Source: Bacteroidia bacterium
GTDB taxonomy: Bacteria > Bacteroidota > Bacteroidia > NS11-12g > UBA9320
DNA: 64,000 bases
Reading direction: 5' to 3'
Assembly: GCA_017640445.1 (NCBI GenBank)
Contig: JAEPQQ010000002.1
Span: 52,834-116,833, forward strand
The translations under genes were made by a program, and so were the position numbers. The first letter of the stretch is position 1. The number at the start of each line of letters is the position of its first letter. This document shows, piece by piece, positions 8,960 to 18,674 of the stretch. Below the pieces are notes generated by a model. That model saw only the letters and a program-made list of their open reading frames with translations, was not told the origin of the DNA and ran no database searches.

Positions 8960-11900
8960 TTAATTGCCTACCAAAATGACTCTTAAATTCTGAGTTTTAC
9001 CTTGACTTGTTATCTCGACTACATATGTGCCAGATGGTAAGCCAGAGAGATTGTATATATAGTCAGATTGTATACCTTCTCTCACCAAAACCAATTTTCC
9101 AATTGAGTTAAATATTTGAACTTTCTCAAGTGGCATAGTGTTTTGAGCTTGATGATTATTGACAGGGATAATTTGGAATATGAAATTAGTGGGGTTTGGT
9201 TTTATTTCAAATTGACTTAATTCATTAGATTCATAATCCTTAATTCCTCCTAAAGTTGATGTGGGGCTTGGAAAAATATCCTCACAAATTGTTTTACAAC
9301 ATACAGTATCACATACACAAATACAGGATGTTAAGCAGACTTTGCCAACAAAATTTTCTGGTAAATTGAATTTTAGAACCTTGATTCCATTTGATTCAAT
9401 CTCTTCTCCAATGTATATAGAACTTAATGGAATAGGAGTATTTGAGCCCGATGAATATATTTCCCAAATGTCTTCTGCACATACCGAATCAGGAGCGTAC
9501 CTCCAAACTTCAAGAATGTTTGGATATACTGGGTTTCTTCGCATACCCAAGTCTATGTTGAACTGATTGCATTTGTATTCAGCCTGACTTAAAACATTAT
9601 ATCTCATAATACACACCTCACATTTTGTGATATTCTCATAAACAATATCGTAAACCATTGAACCTATCGACGGGTCGTGCACTCTATTAATAGTTTTCCT
9701 TACAATATCTGAAGATGGATATTGACACCCACACCGTTCTGGTTGAAATGCAGGTAGTAGATCGGGGTCTATGGAATCTTGATCACATGATAAAATATGT
9801 GTGGCAAAACATGTATCCTTAATGCTAGCGGATGTGTCATAGACATAGATATGTCTAATATATTTTTTGCATTCATTTCTATTAATGGATTCGAATCTAT
9901 GATTCCCTTCACTCAGAGTCATGGAAATTAGGCCTTCACAAGTATTAAAAGAGGGTAAGTTGTCTGGTCCGATATACTCAAAGAATTCTGAATCAAATGG
10001 CGGTTGACACGGGTCATATTCTACACCAGTGGTTAGTTCACAATAACTAAGTGTGTCATAGAGATTTACAACATCAAGCGAATCATCGGTTACATGTAAT
10101 TCTGTAATGTGTATTTGACAGTTTATTGAGTCCTTGCAAAAGACTAGATAGTCTCCCTTTGCTAACATATAAGGTGAAGCAGGGGCCAAGAACGGTTGAG
10201 GGAAGGTATTGTTAGTATAATCATAGGTATAGGTGATTCCAATTTCCTCAAGTCCTGAACAGGTGAAGTAGTCTCTACACAAGCTAATTGTGTCTGTTGA
10301 AACAATAGTGTCTGCAGCAATTTCATTGACACGAAGCTTAGTGATTACATAACTGCAATTGACTGTATCTTCACAGAAAACCAAATAGTCACCTTCACCA
10401 AGACAAATTGTTCCTGGAGGGTAAAATGGCCTAGGGAAAGTATCATTTTCATAGTCATATGCCTCCGTGAGCCCAACTCTTCTGTATCCGATGCAAGAGG
10501 AATACGAAGCACAGGATTCAAAAGAACAGTAACTAATAGTGTCATATAGTATCACTGTGTCTGCTGTTATTTCATTAACGTTGAGTTTAGTGATTTGAAG
10601 ACGACAGTTTATAGTGTCTGTACAGAATACCATATAATCACCACTCTTAATGCAGTCTGGGTTTTCTGGTGAAAAAGGAACTGAATTTGGGTCATTCAAA
10701 TCATAATTATAAACGATGTATTCAAATTTGAAATTAGGACAATGATTGTATTCAACACAAGGGTCTAAGCTACAATATGAAATTGTGTCATAGTCTATAA
10801 TTGTATCTATGTCAATGGTATCAACTTTAATTGGATATTGATGGACTACACAGGTTGTAAAATCTGTGCAATAGAAATCGTAGGTACCCTTAGTGAATTC
10901 ATATTTTCCGTCAGAGGAGGCATAAAATACCATCTCGTTGTGATCCTCAATATATCCCGAGTAATTTGAGCATATTACATCTCCATCAAAACTAAAACCT
11001 TGTTCATATAAAGTGCAGTATTGGCCATAAATAGTGTCATGAATTTCAACCGTATAGGGACCTTTCTTAATTTGAACAATTTGAGCCATAATATTACAGG
11101 TTCCCGGAATTGGTTTGATAATTTCATAAAACCCTTCATCTAGTAGGAAGTTTTTACTGATTTTTCGATTGAAGTAGTCATAATGTATTCCCGATCCTGA
11201 GACCGTGGTGAAGGTTTGTAAATCTAGAATTGTGACTAAATTAATTGCTTCTTCACACATTGTATCTAGACCAAATTCTACATTGTAACGATATTTATCC
11301 TGGAAGCATTTTTGTATAACTAAGGTGTCAGGATTCATTATGGATGTGCCATAGACGGTAGTTACCTCAATTTTTTGTATTTGGAATCGACATGAATCCA
11401 TTTTGCATTTTTCGTAGTAAACTCCTGGAGTTAACTTGACTCTGCTTCCATTATAGTCTGGTCTAGATGGATAGAGAAGTACTTCTTCATAGGTTCCCGA
11501 AGGCATTAGTTTATATACATAGGAGTATTTATCATTATTGCATTTCTTTTTAAAGTAGTTAATGGAAGGGCAATAGCTACAAAGCTCAATAGTCTTTGGG
11601 GGTAAGGTGTCTGTATAACTTTCGTTTATGTAAATATCCTTAAACAGAATTGATTCTTTAATCACGTCAGTACAGGGATAGCTGGTTTTTAGTGCTTGAT
11701 AGATTCTATATCTACCTGGATATTGACTTTTGTCATTACCAAACATTCTTTTCAATAAAGATTCCAAGCAGCCTTCTTTCTCAACTGTGTTTTGGCTCCA
11801 TCCATATATGGGCCAGTTAATTACATTGCCACTTGCATCTAGTTTTTGCAAGCCCCAAACTGAATTTACATTTCCGTAAATAGCAAGACAACTATCAGGT

Positions 11901-13342
11901 GTCCTGTAACAAATATCTCCTAAAGTAATATCCAAAGAGCATACGGTGTCAGGTCCTAATATGCACGATGCAGTAGATGGCTCATAAACTGAACTGAAAG
12001 CAGAAGAGAACCCATAGGCAATGGATTGCGTATTGCTATTGTATACACCAACTTGCATTATTCCGTCACTTTCTATCATAACCATTCTTCTGCTAGTGTG
12101 GTTGGTAAATAACGTAAGATCAACTTCCGCGACGTAGGAAGGTGGAGCATTCAGGATATTATTAGTTAAGGTATTCCAGGTTAAGGTTGGATAAATCTGA
12201 ATATTTCTGAGGTAATCATAGAAGCGAACGTTTTTGTGATTACTAACTATTTTGGCTTTAAATACTGGGGAAGTAGGAGTTGGTATTAGATTACCCCTGC
12301 CTATTACTACTCTTTTGGAACCGTTCCCAAAGTTATATCTAGGAATAATAGCAGACCCAATTTCGCAGCCTCTTCCAGAAGTATGATAAACCAAAAAACT
12401 ATCGCAATTGGTGGAATAGATGTCAATAAAGGCCCCATGGGGTAAATTGCTCATATTAAAATTAGCAGGACTAGTGCGACTGATACTTTTGGTCTGCGGT
12501 ACACCATTGTTTACTTTAATGTTTACAGTAATTGGGGTTGTACTGTATGTGTAGAATCGAAGATCCTCTCCATCTAGTTGTTCTTTAGTTATTATATATC
12601 GGTAGCCAAAACTATCTCGCGGAATTAACTGGTCTCCAGCATTGTCAATGCACCAAGCATAAGGATTTGCAATTGAGTGTTCAAGTAAATCCTCCTTAAC
12701 CGTGACAGCAATGTTATCCGTACTTATGACGCGAAAATTGTCAATGTTTCGATCAGAAAAACTGTACGTCTGTCCTGGGGAACTCAAGGGCCAGTTGGTA
12801 ACAACTGGGGTGCCGCTTCCATCTACTATTGTTATTGAATTTGTGGCAGCACTTAAGTTTATAATATCAATCGATCTTAGTGCCGTGCTGGAGCTAACAG
12901 GCCCAAATGATGCGGAGGAGGGAACTAAAAAATCCTTACCAACTGCAGCACGCCCTTTTAGAGTGAAAATTTCACCTCCATTTGGGCTCTGGTTTTCATA
13001 ATATGCTTGAATGTTTGAACTGCTGACCACAATGATACCTTTGTCATCCATTGCTGGACTGGTACCTAGAGTATAGAAGATTGAGCTAGTAGAATTTAGA
13101 TTAATTTCTCTTACTTCATTTTGATTGAGGGTGTAATTTTGATTGATGCCTCTAGCTGGCATGGATACATTCACGGTGGTATTGTTTTCTAGCCCTACAA
13201 GTACTAGTTTACAAGGAGAGAAATGTTTTGGGTTTTGACTCCATTGAGGTGGAGCGAAAGCGAAAAAATTATCTGTTTGGGCCCAAGAATAACTCAAACA
13301 GGATAAAATGAGGAGTACTGTTAGAATGTGTCTATTGATCAT
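8960..13342 (-). CDS. Giant secreted protein (1460 aa) with Cys-rich tandem repeats and T9SS type A sorting domain
   Basis: Signal peptide; repeated ...DTISYCS...C...C...GDYLVFC.DT.NC...ITKL.VNEI.AD units; C-terminal IKPNPTNFIFQIIP...VQIFNSIGKLV...LPSGTYVVEI. Confidence 0.85.
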   Translation of the reverse strand: MINRHILTVLLILSCLSYSWAQTDNFFAFAPPQWSQNPKHFSPCKLVLVGLENNTTVNVSMPARGINQNYTLNQNEVREINLNSTSSIFYTLGTSPAMDDKGIIVVSSSNIQAYYENQSPNGGEIFTLKGRAAVGKDFLVPSSASFGPVSSSTALRSIDIINLSAATNSITIVDGSGTPVVTNWPLSSPGQTYSFSDRNIDNFRVISTDNIAVTVKEDLLEHSIANPYAWCIDNAGDQLIPRDSFGYRYIITKEQLDGEDLRFYTYSTTPITVNIKVNNGVPQTKSISRTSPANFNMSNLPHGAFIDIYSTNCDSFLVYHTSGRGCEIGSAIIPRYNFGNGSKRVVIGRGNLIPTPTSPVFKAKIVSNHKNVRFYDYLRNIQIYPTLTWNTLTNNILNAPPSYVAEVDLTLFTNHTSRRMVMIESDGIMQVGVYNSNTQSIAYGFSSAFSSVYEPSTASCILGPDTVCSLDITLGDICYRTPDSCLAIYGNVNSVWGLQKLDASGNVINWPIYGWSQNTVEKEGCLESLLKRMFGNDKSQYPGRYRIYQALKTSYPCTDVIKESILFKDIYINESYTDTLPPKTIELCSYCPSINYFKKKCNNDKYSYVYKLMPSGTYEEVLLYPSRPDYNGSRVKLTPGVYYEKCKMDSCRFQIQKIEVTTVYGTSIMNPDTLVIQKCFQDKYRYNVEFGLDTMCEEAINLVTILDLQTFTTVSGSGIHYDYFNRKISKNFLLDEGFYEIIKPIPGTCNIMAQIVQIKKGPYTVEIHDTIYGQYCTLYEQGFSFDGDVICSNYSGYIEDHNEMVFYASSDGKYEFTKGTYDFYCTDFTTCVVHQYPIKVDTIDIDTIIDYDTISYCSLDPCVEYNHCPNFKFEYIVYNYDLNDPNSVPFSPENPDCIKSGDYMVFCTDTINCRLQITKLNVNEITADTVILYDTISYCSFESCASYSSCIGYRRVGLTEAYDYENDTFPRPFYPPGTICLGEGDYLVFCEDTVNCSYVITKLRVNEIAADTIVSTDTISLCRDYFTCSGLEEIGITYTYDYTNNTFPQPFLAPASPYMLAKGDYLVFCKDSINCQIHITELHVTDDSLDVVNLYDTLSYCELTTGVEYDPCQPPFDSEFFEYIGPDNLPSFNTCEGLISMTLSEGNHRFESINRNECKKYIRHIYVYDTSASIKDTCFATHILSCDQDSIDPDLLPAFQPERCGCQYPSSDIVRKTINRVHDPSIGSMVYDIVYENITKCEVCIMRYNVLSQAEYKCNQFNIDLGMRRNPVYPNILEVWRYAPDSVCAEDIWEIYSSGSNTPIPLSSIYIGEEIESNGIKVLKFNLPENFVGKVCLTSCICVCDTVCCKTICEDIFPSPTSTLGGIKDYESNELSQFEIKPNPTNFIFQIIPVNNHQAQNTMPLEKVQIFNSIGKLVLVREGIQSDYIYNLSGLPSGTYVVEITSQGKTQNLRVILVGN

Positions 13343-13865
13343 AATAATACTATTAAATGGTGTTGTTTGTCTTTTGTTTTGATATTAATTTTTCATGCCA
13401 TCGAAGGTTTACGGGGTACTTCTTCAATCAATTTTGGTTATCTCAAATTTCATGTTTAAATCTGGCGACCATGAATCTTATGTACAAGTGAATATTTAAA
13501 CTGTATAAGCGTGACATTACAACCGTAAACCTATGCTTAATGAGAATAGTGCAAGAGAAGTGGCTAGACAACGGATCAAAATGAACCAAGCAATAAGATG
13601 TGGAGCAATTTGCTAACCCTCAAGACTAAAAAGTAAGATTCAAGGTTTAATTCAATTTTGAAATCCAATCAGACTTTGGAATTCTATCATTTTCGAATAC
13701 GAATTACTTCCAAATACACATATATGCATTCGTAAGCCGAGTATTTAAAAGGGTTGTGAAGTTTTTGTCTTCATAGAATTGCAATTACTCGTATTTCTAC
13801 TAGTTGTTAGAGTTGCCAATTCTGAACCAAAAAAGTGAAGTTTTAATGGATAATAAGAACATAGG

Positions 13866-13892
13866 TAGCCCCTGGGGGTCTTAAATCGAACA
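13866..13892. repeat. Dispersed short repeat copy A (TAGCCCCTGGGGGTCTTAAATCGAACA)
   Basis: Similar to copies at 18301, 18478 and 56657. Confidence 0.5.
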
Positions 13893-14046
13893 TTGCTTCC
13901 TAATATCCCGCACACAGGGCTGCAGGTATCCGGATTGCCGGCTCTTGCCCACTTGCTGGTGGGTTGATGGTGGTTCTGGGATCATTCTAAATTTTTATCA
14001 GTGAAAGCAAACAACAAATCAGTAGATTTCGTATAGTATTGGTTCT

Positions 14047-17000
14047 TTAATGATTAATGATCAACAAATGCCTCAGAATCTGCGAATCGATGTATACTTC
14101 CAATACATATGCTCCGGAAGAAAGGTGAGCGCTGGATATTATCTGAGGACCAGAAAAATGTTTTGCTTCAAGGAGAGTTTTGCCATCCATGCTTCGCAAG
14201 GCAATAGACTCTATCGTGCAGTCCGAACAATGGATTCGAATGGATTCATCCGCGGGATTGGGATAAACTTGTAGGTCAACCAAGCGGAGTTCAGCGAGGC
14301 TTCCGTTGTTTTTATATTCCACCAAAATGGAGTCACGCACCAAGCAGCCATTTTTATCTTCCACCTCAACCCAATAGAGGTCATCGGTTTGGATGCGAAG
14401 GAAATTCCTGGTGCTGCCATCCGACCACAAGTACGAACTGAATGTATCCGTTAACGTCAGAAACGTATCGATCACTTTCGATGCTTCATACTCAAGGTCC
14501 GGACCAAGATCAACCATAGGAAGTAAGTAAAACTCTACTTGGATACTATCGGAGGCCTGACAATTATTGCTGTCGAGTACATCAAGGCGGTAGGTTCCGC
14601 TCTGCTCAACCTGTATACGACGCGCCGAAGAGCCATTCGACCATTGGTAGTTTGTGAACGGTGAGTTGGGAGCGATCTCAAGCTTCGTGCCGGGATAAGA
14701 GCAGAGTGCCGTATCAGAACCTAAAGACAATTCAGGTAATGCGTATTCAGTGATCACAATAGTGTCCCATGCCTCACATTGAGATGGAGTGGTAAGCCGC
14801 ACCCAATAGGTTCCCGGAAAATCAACCAATAAGAACGAATCGCGCATCCGAGTGTTCCACCAGTACGAATTTGTGTCGGATCCCGCAACTAGATAATGTT
14901 GAAAGGAATGATCACTGCAATAGCCGAAATCTTCGCCAAGATCCAACTCTGGAACAACAGATAGGCCTATGGTAATGCTATCAGTGCTCGAACATCCATC
15001 TACGCTTGTTACCGTTACTTTGTATTGACCGGCTTTGTTCACCGTTAACGTTTGCGAGGTATATCCGTTCGACCAAACATAGCTCGCCCCTGTGCCGGCG
15101 TCCAGTACGTGCAACAAAGTGTCTGTTGAACAATGATTAAAGTCTTTGCCCAGATCAGGAGTTGGTACGGCATATTCCTTCACCGAAATGAGGTCGAAAT
15201 TTGAACAACCATCTGTATCGACTACGCTCACACTGTAGGTGCCTGCCTGATTGACGGTTAAATATCTCGCACTGCTGCCGTCGTTCCAAGAGTATTTACT
15301 GATGTCAGGACCGGCGTCTAGCTGCAAGCTGAAGCTTTCCCCCTTGCAATAGCCCGTGTCGGGGCCAAGATCAAGCGGGATCTCCCATTTGCTAATATCA
15401 TGAACTATAGTCGCCTCAGCCCATTCGGTCCAGGTGGTTCGTCTGTCGTCGAGTCTAATCTCCATCCGATGTTTTAGCAAAGTGTTGTCTGGGATAGAAC
15501 GCTTCACTTTGCATTTGAAGAATAAGTACAGGTAGCTTCCAAGATCATCCTTTGAGGCATTAGCCAATTGGATGTTCGGGTAATGAAAGCTCGCCACATT
15601 TTCGGGGGAGTTTAGATACTGAAGGGCTTTGTTAGTTCCAAGAATTTCCACAGAGTTCGGATCTATATATTTTCCTAAGCTGTCGAGGAAAATAGCCTGC
15701 TCCACATTGCTGCTTGCAGTGTTTCTCCAACAGAAACCATAAGTCAGTGTGGCAGAACTATCGATATAATTATTCGTACAAGAACCCAAAGGTTGGAGTT
15801 GAAACTGAACATCGGTTTTCTTGTCTTTAACAAAATATTGATAGAGCCGATCATTATTCGAACTATTGTTATCGCCTGAAACAGGGCTGATGTTCAGACT
15901 CAAAATAACCCTATCGTTTAGCTTAGCCGTGCTGTTGAGAGTAACCGTGACGATGGCACGGAAGTGATCAGAATCCATGTTCAACGATCCAACCTTCCAG
16001 ATCAGCTTATTACCAATGACCGTATCGGGCAGTATAGTGCTGCTTTGATAACTCAGTTTAGTGTCGAGAATAAGCTCAAGCTGAGCGTTCTTTTTGGTAC
16101 AAGCAAAATTCGCAGCATCAACGATCACCCTCGCGTCAGAACCGGCAGTGAAATCAGTAGCGATCAAGTTTGCGCTCAAATCGAACCCACTTTTTGGGCT
16201 ATTGCCCTTGATCCTAACATTGCGTTCCCTAAAGCAACCATCCGCAGATGTTACACTAACCGTATAAAGCCCGGGTTCGACCTGATCAATGTACTTCAAA
16301 GTATCGGAGCTGCTCCGGCTCCATTTGTATTGGATGGAAGATCTGGCATTTTTAACTTTTACTGACGCGTATCCCGAACTGCTACAAGTTTCATTGCGCA
16401 GGCTATCCACATAAACGGTCATGTCGCTACACTTGTCCTGAGTAAGCTTCATGAAAAAATGATCGGAGTAGCGGCTATTAATCCGCCCTCGTTTGAACAC
16501 TTTGGGTCCGGGGTCGAAGTCCATACTGTCGTAAAAAGACCCGTGAATGTATACGTTCTTCTTGTGATCGACCCACATATTATAGCCGTGCTCGTGGTTG
16601 GTCGACCCTATCATGAAAGCCCAAACCAAGTGGCCTTCCGGACTTAGCTTTTGAACAAAAATGTCCCTTTCTCCATTGGAACTCAGAGGCAGCTCGCCTT
16701 GACCCGGATCAAAGTCCTGTGTTCCCCAAGCGGAGCTTATCTGATAGGCGTATCCGTCATCATCTATTGCATTTGTCTGGGCATACTGAAAATTCCCATA
16801 AAGGAAGTCAAGGGCTGCTGAAGCGATCAAGGTTCCTGAATCGCTGAGGGTTACATGGAATAGGTCGATAGGAGCCGTAGAGGGCAACATCAACGTATCT
16901 GAGCCTGGGTTAATGTCTATAGTACCACCAAATTGAGCAACACATCGTATGGATTGATCAGGGTTGACGTAGATGCTATGCCCTCTCTCAATGGTGTCGC

Positions 17001-17895
17001 CACCAAATCGCTTGCCCCATTGAAAATTGCCATTGGAGTCGAGCTTCTGGACAAATATGTCCAAACTGCCTTTCTGGGAAACGAGATTGTTTGCTAATGG
17101 ACCCGGATCTACATCCATCTGCGAGGCAAAGTGGCCAATGGTGTAAACGTTTAAATTGGTGTCCACGGCTATATCGTCTGCCTCTTCAATCGACCATGCG
17201 TAATAATTAACAACCCATTGAAACTTGCCTGAAGAGTCGTACTTAGCAGTAAATATATCAGCGTGGGGATAGTCGGCTGTTTTTCTGGTGGCTCCTGTGC
17301 CTAAGTCGAAATCTAGTGTATTAGTGAATTCGCCATTCAGGTAAACATTGCAGTAGCGATCTAGCGCCAGATGTTTAGCAACGTTCTGTCTGCCACTTCC
17401 CATGTTAAAAGCCCACTTTAAGGCTCCATTGTTGTCGTATTTGGCAACGAACATGTCGTAATCGTTTTTGTTCCCTGTGGCTGTGAGGTTATACGTGCCG
17501 GTGTCAAGATCAAAATCAACTGTGTTGTTGAATTGCCCTGTGATGTATAGGTTCCCGAATCTGTCGATCACAAGATCATTGACGAAATCATTGTCGATGC
17601 TGCCTAATCGCCTCGCCCAAAGTAATTTTCCTGTTTCATCGAATTTTCTGATGTACATGTCCGACTCATACTTAGGCACGGATTCGATATACGTTGTATC
17701 CGTACCAGGATCGAAATCATACTTTCCTGCGAAAGTTCCCGCGTCAAACATGTTTCCCGTGCTATCAAAAGCGAGGAGACGCGGATTAAGCTCTGTTTCG
17801 GGTAAGTGATGGAAATATCCGAAATGCTGAGCTACGCATTGTGATCCGGGAAACAAACTCAATAAGGCTAGAACGAGTGTAATTATCCTGAGCAT
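14047..17895 (-). CDS. Large secreted protein with SBBP-like repeats, Ig-like 'WSNG/YTV' repeats and T9SS type A sorting domain
   Basis: Repeated FDPG..., AKYDNNGALKWAFNMGS; repeated LDLGxD...C...LDAG...YxWxxGS...TVxxxGTYxVxVxDxxGC; C-terminal VYPNPADESIRIHC...LSSGAYVLEVY. Confidence 0.9.
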   Translation of the reverse strand: MLRIITLVLALLSLFPGSQCVAQHFGYFHHLPETELNPRLLAFDSTGNMFDAGTFAGKYDFDPGTDTTYIESVPKYESDMYIRKFDETGKLLWARRLGSIDNDFVNDLVIDRFGNLYITGQFNNTVDFDLDTGTYNLTATGNKNDYDMFVAKYDNNGALKWAFNMGSGRQNVAKHLALDRYCNVYLNGEFTNTLDFDLGTGATRKTADYPHADIFTAKYDSSGKFQWVVNYYAWSIEEADDIAVDTNLNVYTIGHFASQMDVDPGPLANNLVSQKGSLDIFVQKLDSNGNFQWGKRFGGDTIERGHSIYVNPDQSIRCVAQFGGTIDINPGSDTLMLPSTAPIDLFHVTLSDSGTLIASAALDFLYGNFQYAQTNAIDDDGYAYQISSAWGTQDFDPGQGELPLSSNGERDIFVQKLSPEGHLVWAFMIGSTNHEHGYNMWVDHKKNVYIHGSFYDSMDFDPGPKVFKRGRINSRYSDHFFMKLTQDKCSDMTVYVDSLRNETCSSSGYASVKVKNARSSIQYKWSRSSSDTLKYIDQVEPGLYTVSVTSADGCFRERNVRIKGNSPKSGFDLSANLIATDFTAGSDARVIVDAANFACTKKNAQLELILDTKLSYQSSTILPDTVIGNKLIWKVGSLNMDSDHFRAIVTVTLNSTAKLNDRVILSLNISPVSGDNNSSNNDRLYQYFVKDKKTDVQFQLQPLGSCTNNYIDSSATLTYGFCWRNTASSNVEQAIFLDSLGKYIDPNSVEILGTNKALQYLNSPENVASFHYPNIQLANASKDDLGSYLYLFFKCKVKRSIPDNTLLKHRMEIRLDDRRTTWTEWAEATIVHDISKWEIPLDLGPDTGYCKGESFSLQLDAGPDISKYSWNDGSSARYLTVNQAGTYSVSVVDTDGCSNFDLISVKEYAVPTPDLGKDFNHCSTDTLLHVLDAGTGASYVWSNGYTSQTLTVNKAGQYKVTVTSVDGCSSTDSITIGLSVVPELDLGEDFGYCSDHSFQHYLVAGSDTNSYWWNTRMRDSFLLVDFPGTYWVRLTTPSQCEAWDTIVITEYALPELSLGSDTALCSYPGTKLEIAPNSPFTNYQWSNGSSARRIQVEQSGTYRLDVLDSNNCQASDSIQVEFYLLPMVDLGPDLEYEASKVIDTFLTLTDTFSSYLWSDGSTRNFLRIQTDDLYWVEVEDKNGCLVRDSILVEYKNNGSLAELRLVDLQVYPNPADESIRIHCSDCTIESIALRSMDGKTLLEAKHFSGPQIISSAHLSSGAYVLEVYIDSQILRHLLIINH

Positions 17896-17981
17896 GGCTC
17901 AAAGATAGCCAAGTGTAATAATGGCCGGAAAAATTAGGACAGGAATTTAAACGGTTTAAGTTCCTATACCGTGAAACGAAG

Positions 17982-18090
17982 ATGAAGAAGGTTTATCGCT
18001 GCCTTCAAGACGAATGTGGTACTGGAAGCCCTCAAAGAGCATGAGTGGATGCAGGAGCTAGCCATGCGATTTGAACTGCACGTCAAGGAG
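17982..18090 (+). pseudogene. Remnant of IS3-family OrfA transposase
   Basis: RRFIAAFKTNVVLEALKEHEWMQELAMRFELHVKE matches the typical IS3 OrfA N-terminus, then homology ends abruptly. Confidence 0.7.
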
Positions 18091-18247
18091 AATCTCTCCT
18101 CCGTTCACTCATGCTTCGTTCATTCAGGCGAGTAAACTTCTCTCTCCTAGAATGCCTCATAAAATGAGGCAATAAAAAAGCCCACTTAGGTCAGCGGCCT
18201 TTAATTAAAATGGTATAAGAAGTGAGAGTTGGACATTGAGTAAAGAG

Positions 18248-18299
18248 AAAAAGCAGAGTAGAAGTCTCGCTCTCGCTCAACACTCTCACTCTGCTTTTT
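18248..18299. terminator. Long-loop inverted repeat AAAAAGCAGAGT / ACTCTGCTTTTT
   Basis: 12-bp perfect arms ending in T5, about 28-nt loop. Confidence 0.4.
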
Positions 18300-18300
18300 G

Positions 18301-18346
18301 TAGCCCCTAGGTTCCTTAAATCGAACATTTGTTCGGTATATTTGCC
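18301..18346. repeat. Dispersed repeat copy B with internal IR CGAACA-TT-TGTTCG and TATATTTG
   Basis: TAGCCCCTAGGTTCCTTAAATCGAACATTTGTTCGGTATATTTGCC. Confidence 0.55.
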
Positions 18347-18477
18347 TCGTAATCAATCATTTAAGGTTTTTAAGTGCGTGATTTCTGCGGTTCTGCCAAT
18401 GGGTGGGCCGCAGATGCGACGGTTGCCATTATGAGGTATTTAATTTGCAGTTTATTAGGTTTGTCAATACACCTCGT

Positions 18478-18522
18478 TAGTCCTAGGTTCCTTAATCGAA
18501 CATTTCTTCGATTTATTTGCCT
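18478..18522. repeat. Dispersed repeat copy C
   Basis: TAGTCCTAGGTTCCTTAATCGAACATTTCTTCGATTTATTTGCCTT, near-copy of B. Confidence 0.55.
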
Positions 18523-18674
18523 TTTCATCAGTCGAAAATGTTTTTAGAAAGGTTGGTTTTGTTACTTGGGGTGACGAGCGTAAACCATATTGTTGTTAAG
18601 GCCATTGCTGAAAAGAGCATCAGCAAGTCCAGTTTCCGTCGCATCCGATTTCAGACATCCAAAGGAATTTGCGG

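Noticed and set aside
8741-8986. ORF 8741..8986 (+)
   Set aside because: Runs through the 34-bp bidirectional terminator palindrome and into the end of the convergent gene; no protein-like features.
14047-17895. Repeated motifs read as a DNA-level tandem repeat or mobile element
   Set aside because: Repetition is at protein level (SBBP-like and Ig-like modules) with diverged DNA.
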